Shown here: positions 13,633 to 26,552 of the stretch, piece by piece | Layout of the letters: every line of letters starts with the position of its first letter | Position numbering within the stretch: the stretch's first letter is position 1 | Assembly (NCBI RefSeq): GCF_038502225.1 | Contig: NC_091292.1 | Coordinates: 47,953,928 to 48,017,927 of the forward strand | Length of the DNA: 64,000 nucleotides | Direction: 5' to 3' | Source of the DNA: Cherax quadricarinatus | Taxonomy: Eukaryota; Arthropoda; Malacostraca; Decapoda; Parastacidae | Translations under genes and position numbers: made by a program | Notes under the pieces: model-generated | Databases searched by the model: none | What the model saw: the letters and a program-made list of their open reading frames with translations, nothing else | Told to the model about the DNA's origin: nothing

Positions 13633-13846
13633 TGTATTATCATCTGGGGATAGGTGGTATTGGCGTTCCTGGCGTTGCTGGTGGTATTGTTGCTCCTAGT
13701 ACTACCGGTCGTCCTCCTCTACTCACCACGACTCCATCAGTACCCACTGCCACAAGTATTAGTGAGCAGGAAGACAGTGATACAGAGGCTGACGCTCCAA
13801 GGACCAACTTTCCCGAGACTTGGCTGTGGAACCTCGTCATTCTCCC
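13633..13846 (+). CDS. A2M: Alpha-2-macroglobulin-like gene, bait-region exon
   Basis: An exon of 214 bases between acceptor TTCCTTTTCCAG and donor GTAAGA. It starts with two bases of a split codon and ends with two (phase 2). It encodes a Gly/Val-rich start (YYHLGIGGIGVPGVAGG), a Thr/Pro/Ser-rich middle, an acidic stretch (SEQEDSDTEAD), and then TNFPETWLWNLVIL. The last part matches the motif that follows the bait region in A2M family proteins. The variable part is therefore the C-terminal portion of the bait, where target proteases cut and trigger the trap. The protein is normally secreted into haemolymph. Phase fits exon 30704-30932 exactly. The exon upstream is not visible in the window. 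Confidence 0.9.
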
Positions 13847-15562
<1,716 letters not shown>

Positions 15563-15686
15563 TATATATATATATATATATATATANNNNNNNNNNNNNN
15601 NNNNNNNNNNNNNNNNNNNNNNNNNNNNNNNNNNNNNNNNNNNNNNNNNNNNNNNNNNNNNNNNNNNNNNNNNNNNNNNNNNNNNN
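15563..15686. other. (TA)n tract running into a 100-base assembly gap
   Basis: Positions 15587-15686 are N. A gap of exactly 100 is a conventional placeholder, so the true size of the TA tract, and anything between it and the LINE at 15687, is unknown. Any translated frame across it is meaningless. Confidence 0.97.
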
Positions 15687-17034
15687 TGTCCAAACTCTGG
15701 AACATCCTGTCTTTGTCCACCTTGTCAATTCCCCTCAGTATTTTGTATGTCGTTATCATGTCCCCCCTATCTCTCCTGTCCTCCAGTGTCGTCAGGTTGA
15801 TTTCCCTTAACCTCTCCTCGTAGGACATACCTCTTAGCTCTGGGACTAGTCTTGTTGCAAACCTTTGCACTTTCTCTAGTTTCTTTACGTGCTTGGCTAG
15901 GTGTGGGTTCCAAACTGGTGCCGCATACTCCAATATGGGCCTAACGTATACGGTGTACAGGGTCCTGAACGATTCCTTATTAAGATGTCGGAATGCTGTT
16001 CTGAGGTTTGCTAGGCGCCCATATGCTGCAGCAGTTATTTGGTTGATGTGCGCTTCAGGAGATGTGCCTGGTGTTATACTCACCCCAAGATCTTTTTCCT
16101 TGAGTGAGGTTTGTAGTCTCTGACCCCCTAGACTGTACTCCGTCTGCGGCCTTCTTTGCCCTTCCCCAATCTTCATGACTTTGCACTTGGTGGGATTGAA
16201 CTCCAGGAGCCAATTGCTGGACCAGGTCTGCAGCCTGTCCAGATCCCTTTGTAGTTCTGCCTGGTCTTCGATCGAGTGTATTCTTCTCATCAACTTCACG
16301 TCATCTGCAAACAGGGACACCTCAGAGTCTATTCCTTCCGTCATGTCGTTCACAAATACCAGAAACAGCACTGGTCCTAGGACTGACCCCTGCGGGACCC
16401 CGCTGGTCACAGGTGCCCACTCTGACACCTCGCCACGTACCATGACTTGCTGCTGTCTTCCTGACAAGTATTCCCTGATCCATTGTAGTGCCTTCCCTGT
16501 TATCCCTGCTTGGTCCTCCAGTTTTTGCACCAATCTCTTGTGTGGAACTGTGTCAAACGCCTTCTTGCAGTCCAAGAAAATGCAATCCACCCACCCCTCT
16601 CTCTCTTGTCTTACTGCTGTCACCATGTCATAGAACTCCAGTAGGTTTGTGACACAGGATTTCCCGTCCCTGAAACCATGCTGGCTGCTGTTGATGAGAT
16701 CATTCCTTTCTAGGTGTTCCACCACTCTTCTCCTGATAATCTTCTCCATGATTTTGCATACTATACATGTCAGTGACACTGGTCTGTAGTTTAATGCTTC
16801 ATGTCTGTCTCCTTTTTTAAAGATTGGGACTACATTTGCTGTCTTCCATGCCTCAGGCAATCTCCCTGTTTCGATAGATGTATTGAATATTGTTGTTAGG
16901 GGTACACATAGCGCCTCTGCTCCCTCTCTCAATACCCATGGGGAGATGTTATCTGGCCCCATTGCCTTTGAGGTATCTAGCTCACTCAGAAGCCTCTTCA
17001 CTTCTTCCTCGGTTGTGTGCACTTTGTCCAGCAC
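15687..17034 (-). CDS. LINE reverse transcriptase, family A copy 1 (partial)
   Basis: An open minus-strand frame of about 450 residues from the region just before RT to the C-terminal domain. It has SKAMGPDNISPWVLREG, LNYRPVSLTCIVCKIMEKII, QHGFRDGKSCVTNLLEF, the FLDCKKAFDTVPH box, [46 protein letters not shown] and EERLREINLTTLEDRR. These are CR1/L2/jockey-type boxes. Both ends are incomplete: the upstream part is lost at a (TG)n tract at 17040, and the C-terminal end is in the gap. Against the copy at 18907-20430 I count about six residue changes, so both come from one recent source. The apparent Met start is internal to the element. Confidence 0.9.
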
Positions 17035-17040
17035 TTGGTG

Positions 17041-17286
<246 letters not shown>

Positions 17287-18476
17287 ACTCGCCTAATTGT
17301 AGTTGCAGAGGTCGAGACTCAGCTCCTGGCCCTGTCTCTTCACTGAATGCTACTAGATCCTCTCTCTCCCTGCTGTATGAGCTTTATCATACCTCGTCTT
17401 AAAGCTATGTATGGTTCCGGCCTCCCTTACAACGCTCGCCAGACTGTTCCACTTCCTGACCACTCTATGACTGAAGAACTTCTTCCTAACATCCTTGTGA
17501 CTCATCTGAGTCTTCAGTTTCCAAGAATGGCCCCTTGTGTCTGTGTCCCCTCTCTGGATCATCTTGTCTCTATCCACCTTGTCTATTCACCGCAGAATTT
17601 TGTATGTCATTATCATGTCTCCCCTATCCCTCCTGTCCTCCAGTGTCGTCAGGCCGATTTCCCTCAACCTTTCTTCATAGGACTTTCCCCTTAGCTCTGG
17701 AAGTAACCTTGCCGCAAACCTTTGCACTTTCTCTAATTTCTTAAGGTGCTTCACCCGGTGCGGGTTCCAAACTGGTGCTGCATACTTCAGTATGGGCCTG
17801 ACGTTCATGGTGTACAGAGTCTTGAGAGATTCCTTACTTAGGTATTGGAATGCTAATCTTAGATTTACCAGACGCCCTTATGCTGCAGCAGTTACCTGGT
17901 TGATGTGTGCTTCCAGACACGTGTTCGGTGTTATACTCACGCCAAGATCTTTCTCCTTGAGCGAGATTTGCAGTCGTTGGCCACCTAGCCTATACTTTGT
18001 TTGCGGTCTTCTTTGCCCTTCTCCGATCTTCATGACTTTGCATTTGGCAGGGTTGAAATCGAGAAGCCAGTTGCTGGACCAAGTGTCCAGCCTGTCCACG
18101 TCTCTTTGAAGGACGGCCTGATCCTCATCTGATTTAATTCTCCTCCTTAACTTCACATCATCTGCGAACAGGGACACCTCTGAATCTATCCCATCCATCA
18201 TGTCATTCACATATACCAAAAATAGCACTGGTCATAGGACCGACCCCTGTGGGACCCCGCTCGTCATAGGTGCCCACTGTGATACCTCATCACGTACCAT
18301 GACTCGTTGTTGCCTCCCTGTCAGGCATTCTCTGATCCACTGAAGTGTCCTTCCCGTTATACGCACCTTATCCTCTAGTTTCTGTACTAATCTCTTGTGA
18401 GGAACTGTGTTGAAGGGCTTTTTGCAGTCCAAGAAGATGCAATCAACCCACCCATCTCTCTCGTCTCTTACTTCTG
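17287..18476 (-). pseudogene. LINE reverse transcriptase, family A copy 2 (diverged)
   Basis: Minus-strand fragments related to family [81 protein letters not shown] stop follows PQGSVL near 18235, with further stops at 17878 and 17580. The 5' part of RT is absent; the sequence breaks off into TG repeat at 18476. The 3' UTR (GAGCCAGGGCC-type sequence ending AGGCGAGTACACACAC) is present. It is older than copies 1 and 4. Confidence 0.87.
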
Positions 18477-18494
18477 TGTGTGTGTGTGTGTGTA

Positions 18495-18823
18495 CTCACC
18501 TAGTTGAGGTTGCGGGGGTCGAGTCCGAGCTCCTGGCCCCGCCTCTTCACTGGTCGCTACTAGGTCACTCTCCCTGTACCGTGAGCTTTATCATGCCTCT
18601 GCTTAAAGCTATGTATGGATCCTGCCTCCACTACATCGCTTCCCAAACTATTCCACTTCCTGACTACTCTGTGGCTGAAAAAGTACTTCCTAACATCCCT
18701 GTGATTCATCTGTGTCCTCAACTTCTAACTGTGTCCCCTTGTTGATGTGTCACATCTCTGGAACATCCTGTCTTTGTCCACCTTGTCAATTCCTCTCAGT
18801 ATTTTATATGTCGTTATCATGAG
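18495..18823 (-). pseudogene. LINE family A copy 3, 3' end only
   Basis: About 330 bases covering the last RT codons and the 3' UTR (minus-strand ..CAACCTCAACTAGGTGAGTA followed by CA repeats). It is closely similar to 18841-19170 of the next copy. The 5' truncation falls directly in a TG tract at 18824. Confidence 0.85.
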
Positions 18824-18906
18824 TGTGTGTGTGTGTGTGTACTCACCTAGTTGAGGTTGCGGGGGTCGAGTCCGAGCTCCTGGCCCCGCCTCTTCACTGA
18901 TCGCTA

Positions 18907-20430
18907 CTAGGTCACTCTCCCTGAGCCGTGAGCTTTATCATACCTCTGCTTAAAGCTATGTATGGATCCTGCCTCCACTACATCGCTTCCCAAACTATTC
19001 CACTTACTGACTACTCTGTGACTGAAGAAATACTTCCTAACATCCCTGTGATTCATCTGTGTCTTCAGCTTCCAACTGTGTCCCCTTGTTACTGTGTCCA
19101 ATCTCTGGAACATCCTGTCTTTGTCCACCTTGTCAATTCCTCTCAGTATTTTGTATGTCGTTATCATGTCCCCCCTATCTCTCCTGTCCTCCAGTGTCGT
19201 CAGGTTGATTTCCCTTAACCTCTCCTCGTAGGACATACCTCTTAGCTCTGGGACTAGTCTTGTTGCAAACCTTTGCACTTTCTCTAGTTTCTTCACGTGC
19301 TTGGCTAGGTGTGGGTTCCAAACTGGTGCCGCATACTCCAATATGGGCCTAACATACACGGTGTACAGGGTCCTGAATGATTCCTTATTAAGATGTCGGA
19401 ATGCTGTTCTGAAGTTTGCTAGGCGCCCATATGCTGCAGCAGTTATTTGGTTGATGTGCGCTTCAGGAGATGTGCCTGGTGTTATAGTCACCCCAAGATC
19501 TTTTTCCTTGAGTGAGGTTTGTAGTCTCTGACCCCCTAGACTGTACTCCGTCTGCGGCCTTCTTTGCCCTTCCCCAATGTTCATGACTTTGCACTTGGTG
19601 GGATTGAACTCCAGGAGCCAATTGCTGGACCAGGTCTGCAGCCTGTCCAGATCCCTTTGTAGTTCTGCCTGGTCTTCGATCGAGTGTATTCTTCTCATCA
19701 ACTTCATGTCATCTGCAAACAGGGACACCTCGGAGTTTATTCCTTCCGTCATGTCGTTCACAAATACCAGAAACAGCACTGGTCCTAGGACTGACCCCTG
19801 CGGGACCCCGCTGGTCACAGGTGCCCACTCTGACACCTCGCCACGTACCATGACTCGCTGCTGTCTTCCTGACAAGTATTCCCTGATCCATTGTAGTGCC
19901 TTCCCTGTTATCCCTGCTTGGTCCTCCAGTTTTTGCACCAATCTCTTGTGTGGAACTGTGTCAAACGCCTTCTTGCAGTCCAAGAAAATGCAATCCACCC
20001 ACCCCTCTCTCTCTTGTCTTACTGCTGTCACCATGTCATAGAACTCCAGTAGGTTTGTGACACAGGATTTCCCGTCCCTGAAACCATGTTGGCTGCTGTT
20101 GATGAGATCATTCCTTTCTAGGTGTTCCACCACTCTTCTCCTGATAATCTTCTCCATGATTTTGCATACTATACATGTCAGTGACACTGGTCTGTAGTTT
20201 AATGCTTCATGTCTGTCTCCTTTTTTAAAGATTGGGACTACATTTGCTGTCTTCCATGCCTCAGGCAATCTCCCTGTTTCGATAGATGTATTGAATATTG
20301 TTGTTAGGGGTACACATAGCGCCTCTGCTCCCTCTCTCAATACCCATGGGGAGATGTTATCTGGCCCCATTGCCTTTGAGGTATCTAGCTCACTCAGAAG
20401 CCTCTTCACTTCTTCCTCGGTTGTGTGCTG
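18907..20430 (-). pseudogene. LINE reverse transcriptase, family A copy 4
   Basis: An open frame with the full [94 protein letters not shown]. The complete C-terminus ends in HRDVRKYFFSHRVVSKWNSL and HSFKQRYDKAHGSG. It is separated from its own upstream endonuclease part by one frameshift near 20429, where copy 1 has CACTTTG and this copy CTGTG (two bases lost). Apart from that the protein looks intact. The 3' UTR down to 18841 ends in the CA tail. Confidence 0.9.
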
Positions 20431-21199
20431 TGTCCAGCACTTGGTGGTGTGCCCCACCTCTCCGTCTTTCTGGAGTCCCTTCTGTCTCCTCTGTGAACAC
20501 TTCTTTGAATCTCTTGTTGAGTTCTTCACATACTTCACGGTCATTTCTTGTTGTCTCTCCTCCTTCCTTCCTTAGCCTGATTACCTGGTCCTTGACTGTT
20601 GTTTTCCTCCTGATGTGGCTGTACAACAGTTTCGGGTCAGATTTGGCTTTCGCTGCTATGTCATTTTCATATTGTCTTTGGGCCTCCCTTCTTATCTGTG
20701 CATATTCGTTTCTGGCTCTACGACTGTTCTCCTTATTCTCCTGGGTCCTTTGCCTTCTATATTTCTTCCATTCCCTAGCACACTTGGTTTTTGCCTCCCT
20801 GCACCTTTGGGTAAACCATGGGCTCATCCTGGCTTTTTCATTAATCCTGTTACCCTTTGGTACAAACCTCTCCTCAGCCTCCTTGCATTTTGTTGCTACA
20901 TATTCCATCATCTCATTTACTGGCTTCCCTGCCAGTTCTCTGTCCCACTGAACCCCGTTCAGGTAGTTCCTCATTCCTGTGTAGTCCCCTTTCTTGTAGT
21001 TTGGCTTCATTCGTCCTGGCCTTCCTGCTTCTCCCTCCACTTGTTGCTCTACTGTGTATTCGAAGCTTAAAACCACATGGTCACTGGCCCCAAGGGGTCT
21101 TTCATATGTGATGTCCTCGATATCTGCACTACTGAAGGTGAATACTAAGTCCAGCCTTGCTGGTTCATCCTCTCCTCTCTCTCTTGTAGTGTCCCTTAC
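20430..21199 (-). pseudogene. LINE endonuclease C-terminal part and linker, family A copy 4
   Basis: Minus-strand frame with DLVFTFSSADIEDITYERPL, GASDHVVLSFEY (catalytic Asp-His of the APE domain) and KPNYKKGDYTGMRNYLNGVQ. A basic linker follows (MSPWFTQRCREAKTKCAREW, YENDIAAKAKSDPKLLYSHI). The N-terminal half of the endonuclease is missing: the sequence enters (CA)n at about 21200. The pieces with the catalytic Glu and GDFN are therefore lost, and the copy is a 5'-truncated insertion. Confidence 0.87.
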
Positions 21200-21207
21200 G
21201 TGTTGGT

Positions 21208-21300
<93 letters not shown>

Positions 21301-21340
21301 TGTGTGTGTGTATGTGTGTATGTGTATGTGTGATTGTGAG
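21200..21340. repeat. (TG)n microsatellite
   Basis: A long TG tract with a degenerate end (GAGTGTGTGTGTATGTGTG). It separates family A copy 4 from copy 5 and on the minus strand follows copy 5's 3' end. Confidence 0.95.
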
Positions 21341-22440
21341 TTTGCATGTACTCACCTATATGTACTCACCTATTTTTTATTGCAGGGGTCGATTAATAGC
21401 TCCTAACTCCTCCTCTAGTCTGGTCAATTCTAGGTTACTCTCTCTCCGCTTCTAGAGCCTTATCATACCTCTTCTTAAAGCTATGTATGGAATTTGCCTC
21501 CACTACTTCATTCCAGATCACTTCACTTCCTGACAACTCTAAGGATAAAGAAGTACTTCCTAACATCCCTATGACTCATCTGGGTTTTCAGTTTCCAGTT
21601 TTGGCCCCGTCTTCCTGTGTCCCATCTCTGTCCATCTTGTCAGTTCCTTTTTAGTGTCATAATGTTGAGATCACGTAACCACTCCTCTCAAGACATACCC
21701 CTCAGATCTGGGTCTAGTGTTGTTCCAAACTTTTGCACTTTCTATAATTTCTTTGTGTTTGACTAGGTATGGGCTCCATACTGGTGCTGCATTCTCCAGT
21801 ATGGGTCTGACATCCACGGTGTACAGTGCCGCGAATGACTCCTTATTTAGATGTCTAAATGCTATTCTCAGGTTTGCCAAGCACCCTTAAGCTGCAGCAG
21901 TTATTTGATTGAAGTGGACCTCTGGGGACATGCTCAGTATTTTGGTTACGCCAAGATCATTTTCTCTAAGGGAGGTTTGCAGCCTTTGATCCCCTAACCT
22001 GTACTCCGTCTGCGGTCTTCCTTGTCCTTCCACAATCTTCATGTCTTTGCACTTGGTGCAGTTAAACTCCAGGAGCCAGTTTTTGGACCAGGCTCTTGCA
22101 ACATGTCCATATAGAGCATTATGTAGTCCTACCAGATTTTCATCCGATTTAATTTTTTGCATTAGCTTCACACAGTTTGCACACAGGAACACCTCTGAAT
22201 CACTCCCTTCCGTCATATGATTCACTTATACCAGAAATAGCACGGCCCTAGGACTGACCCATGTGGAAACCTGCTCGTAACAGGTGCCATTCTGACACAT
22301 CGTCATGTACCATGACTCGTTGTTTCCTTCCTGTTAGTTATTCACTAATCTATTACAGTGCTTTTCCTGCTATTCCTGCCCGCTCCTCTAACTTTTGCAC
22401 AAATCTCTTAAGTGCAACTGTGCCCAAAGCCTTCTTACAG
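21341..22440 (-). pseudogene. LINE family A copy 5, strongly decayed
   Basis: Fragments recognisable on the minus strand: WSKNWLLEFNCTKCKDMKIV, GDQRLQTSLRENDLGVTKIL, LRIAFRHLNKESFAALYTV, VRPILENAAPVWSP. There are many stops and indels, and the FADD box has decayed to FLCANCVKLM. The catalytic Asp pair is lost. This is the oldest family A copy in the row. It ends at 22440 in a TG-rich stretch. Confidence 0.82.
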
Positions 22441-22555
22441 TTCACACTTGTTGTGTGTATTGTGTTCGGCACTTGTGTGTGTGTTTGTGCGTGTGTGCAT
22501 GTGTTGCGTAAATAATATGAAGAGTATTTGTTTTTTTGGAGATCAGAATAAAGTA
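22441..22555. repeat. Degenerate TG-rich spacer
   Basis: TG-rich sequence with GTGTGTTTGTGCGTGTGTGC, then TAAATAATATGAAGAG and a T-run. It separates LINE family A from family B. No gene. Confidence 0.8.
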
Positions 22556-24310
22556 TACCTGGAGAAGGTTTCGAGGGTCAACGCCCCCGCGGCGCAGTCT
22601 GAGACCAAGCCTCATGGTAGAGCAGGGTCTGATCAACTAGGCTGTAACTACTAGATGCACGTAGACCAATGTAAGAACCACAGCCGGGCTGATCAAGTAC
22701 TGACTTCAGATGCCTGTCCAGAGCCTTCTTGAAGACAGCCATGTGTCTGTTGGTAATCCCCCTTATGTGTGCTGGGATGCGTTTGAACAGTCTTGGGCCC
22801 CTGACACTTATTGTGTTGTCTCTTAGTGTACTCGTGGCACCCCTGCATTTTCCTGAGGGAATGTTGCATCTCATGCAGAGTCTTTTGCTTTCGTAGGAAG
22901 TGATATTCGTGTGCTGGTTTGGTACTAATTCCTCTAGGATTTTTCAACTGTATTATTATGTATCTTTCTCGCCTGCATTTCAGGGAATACATATCAAGGA
23001 CTTCAACCGTTCCCAGTAATTTAGGTGCTTTATCGTACTTATGTGTTCCGTGAAAGTTCTCTGTACATTCTCCAGGTCAGCAATTTCTCCTGCCTTGAAG
23101 AGGGCAGTTAGTGTACTGCAGTATTCCAGCCTAGAGAAAACAAGCGATTTGAAAAGAATCGTCATGGGCTTGGCCTCCCTAGTTTTGAAGGTTCTCATTA
23201 TCCATCCTTTCCTTTTCCTAGCAGATGTGGTAAATACATGTCGTCTTTGATGGTAAGATCTTTCACATTAGTATCTCGCTCTATCGTGTTAGAATTTGAT
23301 GTATACCCGGATAAAGTTTCAATTTTCTCAAGTTTTCCATATCTCAGTAGTTGAAATTTCTCTTCTATGAACTTCACATTGCCTTCTGCGGCCCATTTAA
23401 AGATTTGGTTGATGTCTGCTTTGAGTTTTGTGGTGTCTTCGATGGAGGACACTCAAGACAATTCGGGTGTCATCCGCAAAGGAAGACATGGCTTGCATCT
23501 CTGTTTATGTCAAACATGAGGATGAGGAACAGGATGGGAGCAAGTACTGTGCCATGTGGAACACAGCTTTTTACTGTAGCCGCCGTAGACCCTAACTCTG
23601 TTTACTATTACTCTTTGTGTTCTTTTTGTTAGGAAATTTCAGATCCATCTTCCAACTTTTCCTGTTATTCTTTTATTACTCATTTTGTGCACTATTTCAC
23701 CATGGTAGCACATGTCGAAGGCTTTTGTAAAGTCTATGTATACTACATGTGCATATTGTTTATCCTGTAAAGCATCCAAGACCTTGTCAGAGTGGTCTAG
23801 TAGCTGGGACAGGCAGGAGAGACCTGCTCTAAACCCGTGTTGCCCTGGCTTGTATAACAGATGAGTACCTAGGTGGTTGGCGATCATGCTTCTTAGAACC
23901 CTTTCAAAGGGTTCTAAGAAGTTCTCTGCAATTGATTTACTGCCACCTTTGTGGAGTGGGGCTATGTTGTTTTAGTGAGTGTGGATGACCCCTGTGTCTA
24001 TGATTATTCTCCATGAAATGCTGAAGGCACTTGATAGGTGCTTCTTGCAGTTCTTGATGAACACGGAGTTCCACGAGTCCTGGCCTGGGGCACAGTGCAT
24101 GGGCATGTCATTTATTGCCTTTTCGAAGTCTTGCGGTGTTAGGATAATATCAGAGATTTTATAAGTGACCAGATTTTGGGTCTCGGTCATAAGAAATTTA
24201 TTTATATTGTCGTCCCTTAGTCTGGTTAATGGCTCGCTGAACACGGAGTCGTACAGTGACTTTAGTATCTCACTCATTTGTTTGCTGTCATCCGTGTATG
24301 TCCCATCTCG
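22556..24310 (-). pseudogene. LINE family B copy 1, decayed RT
   Basis: Minus-strand pieces: ILTPQDFEKAINDMPMHCAP, GQHGFRAGLSCLSQLLDH, VVYIDFTKAFDMCYHGEIVH, then post-catalytic FKSLVFSRLEYCSTLTALFK and GPRLFKRIPAHIRGITNRH. PQG and FADD boxes are damaged. The 3' UTR begins with the conserved GGTCAACGCCCCCGCGG-type block near 22577. It follows family B copy 2 in the same order, frame by frame, so it is an older copy of the same family. Confidence 0.87.
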
Positions 24311-24390
24311 TCTAAGTAAGTAAGAAAGTAAGTTTATTCATGTATGCACAATACAGTTACATAGATTATCATTCATATCAGCATATGTTT
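24311..24390. repeat. (TAAG)n-type tail between LINE family B copies
   Basis: CTAAGTAAGTAAGAAAGTAAG and TTTATTCATGTATGCACAATA: a TAAG-type simple repeat with attached A/T-rich sequence. On the minus strand it precedes copy 1 as (CTTA)n. Confidence 0.6.
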
Positions 24391-24422
24391 ACCTGGAGTT
24401 TACCTGGAGAGAGTTCCGGGGG

Positions 24423-26109
24423 TCAACGCCCCCGCGGCCCGGTCTGTGACCAGGCCTCCTGGTGGGTCAGAGCCTGATCAACCAGGCTGTTACTGCTGGC
24501 TGCACGCAAACCAACGTACGAGCCACAGCCCGGCTGATCAGGAACCGACTTTAGGTGCTTGTCCAGTGCCAGCTTGAAAACTGCCAGGGGTCTGTTGGTA
24601 ATCCCCCTTATGTAGGCTGGGAGGCAGTTGAGCAGTCTCGGGCCCCTGACACTTATTGTATGGTCTCTTACCGTGCTAGTGACACCCCTGCTTTTCATTG
24701 GGGGGATGTTGCATCGTCTGCCAAGTCTTTTGCTTTCGTAGTGAGTGATTTTCGTGTGCAAGTTCGGTACTAGTCCCTCTAGGATTTTCCAGGTGTATAT
24801 AATCATGTATCTCTCCCTCCTGCGTTCCAGGGAATACAGGTTCAGGAACCTCAAGCGCTCCCAGTAATTGAGGTGTTTTATCTCCGTTATGCGCGCCGTG
24901 AAAGTTCTCTGTACATTTTCTAGGTCAGCAATTTCACCTGCCTTGAAAGGTGCTGTTAGTGTGCAGCAATATTCCAGCCTAGATAGAACAAGTGACCTGA
25001 AGAGTGTCATCATGGGCTTGGCATCCCTCGTTTTGAAGGTTCTCATTATCCATCCTGTCATTTTTCTAGCAGATGCGATCGATACAATGTTATGGTCCTT
25101 GAAGGTGAGATCCTCCGACATGATCACTCCCAGGTCTTTGACGTTGGTGTTTCGCTCTATTTTGTGGCCAGAATTTGTTTTGTACTCTGATGAAGATTTA
25201 ATTTCCTCGTGTTTACCATATCTGAGTAATTGAAATTTCTCATCGTTGAACTTCATATTGTTTTCTGCAGCCCACTGAAAGATTTGGTTGATGTCCGCCT
25301 GGAGCTTTGCAGTGTCTGCAATGGAAGACACTGTCATGCAGATTCGGGTGTCATCTGCAAAGGAAGACACGGTGCTGTGGCTGACATCCTTGTCTATGTC
25401 AGACATGAGGATGAGGAACAAGATGGGAGCGAGTACTGTGCCTTGTGGAACAAAGCTTTTCACCGTGCCTGCCTCGGACTTTACTCTGTTGACTACTACT
25501 CTCTGTGTTCTGTTAGTGAGGAAATTATAGATCCATCGACCGACTTTTCCTGTTATTCCTTTAGCACGCATTTTGTGCGCTATTACGCCATGGTCACACT
25601 TGTCGAAGGCTTTTGCAAAGTCTATATATTACATCTGCATTCTTTTTGTCTTCTAGTGCATCTAGGACCTTGTCGTAGTGATCCAATAGTTGAGAGAGAC
25701 AGGAGCGACCTGTTCTAAACCCATGTTGCCCTGGGTTGTGTAACTGATGGGTTTCTAGATGGGTGGTGATCTTGCTTCTTAGGACTCTTTCAAAGATTTT
25801 TATGATATGGGATGTTAGTGCTATCGGTCTGTAGTTCTTTGCTGTTGCTTTACTGCCCCCTTTGTGGAGTGGGGCTATGTCTGTTGTTTTTAGTAACTGT
25901 GGGACGACCCCCGTGTCCATGCTCCCTCTCCATAGGATGGTAAAGGCTCGTGATAGGGGCTTCTTGCAGTTCTTGATGAACACGGAGTTCCATGAGTCTG
26001 ACCCTGGGGCAGAGTGCATGGGCATGTCATTTATCGCCTGTTCGAAGTCATTTGGCGTCAGGATAATATAAGATAGGCTTGTGTTAACCAAATTCTGTGG
26101 CTCTCTCAC
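24423..26109 (-). pseudogene. Reverse transcriptase of LINE family B copy 2
   Basis: Two frames. The first has ILTPNDFEQAINDMPMHSAP, KNYRPIALTSHIIKIFERVL and GQHGFRTGRSCLSQLLDH. It breaks in the YxDFxKAFD box near 25620, where one or two bases are lost relative to copy 1. The second has FVPQGTVLAPILFLILMSDI, SSFADDTRICMTV, KHEEIKSSSEY, LSRLEYCCTLTAPFK and an intact C-terminus ending AWSQTGPRGR. Boxes fit the CR1/L2/jockey group but differ from family A (LTSHIIK for LTCIVCK). The catalytic sequence is intact on both sides of the break. Confidence 0.88.
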
Positions 26110-26144
26110 AAAAAATTCATTTTGATCTTCGACTCTCAGTCTGG

Positions 26145-26546
26145 TTAGTGGCTTGCTAAAAACTGGGACTTGAGTAGCTCACTCATTTCCTTGCTGTCAT
26201 CTGTGTAGGACCCATCTTGTTTAATTAAGGGCCCAATACTGGACGTTGTTCTCGACTTTGATTTGGCATAGGAGAAGAAATACTTTGGGTTTCTTTCGAT
26301 TTCATTTATGGCTTTTAGTTCTTCCCGCGATTCCTGACTCCTATAAGATTCCTTTAGCTTAAGTTCAATGTTTGCTATTTCTCTGACCAGTGTCTCCCTA
26401 CGCATTTCAGATAGATTGACCTCTTTAAGCCGCTCTGTTATTCTTTTCCGTCGCCTGTAAAGAGAGCGCCTGTCTCTTTCTATTTTACATCTACTCCTCC
26501 TTTTTCTTAGAGGAATAAGTCTTGTGCATACATCGAGTGCCACCAA
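26145..26546 (-). pseudogene. ORF2 linker between endonuclease and RT, LINE family B copy 2
   Basis: A very basic, helical stretch: RKRRSRCKIERDRRSLYRRR, then KSRTTSSIGPLIKQDGSYTD. In complete LINEs this joins the endonuclease to the RT. A stop separates it from the endonuclease near 26550, and a short gap with frame change from RT near 26130. It has no function of its own that I recognise. Confidence 0.7.
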
Positions 26547-26552
26547 GTTAAT

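Noticed and set aside
20298..21111. Plus-strand open frames of 84-217 codons
   Set aside because: They are the antisense of the LINE family A endonuclease/linker, whose minus-strand reading has clear domains.
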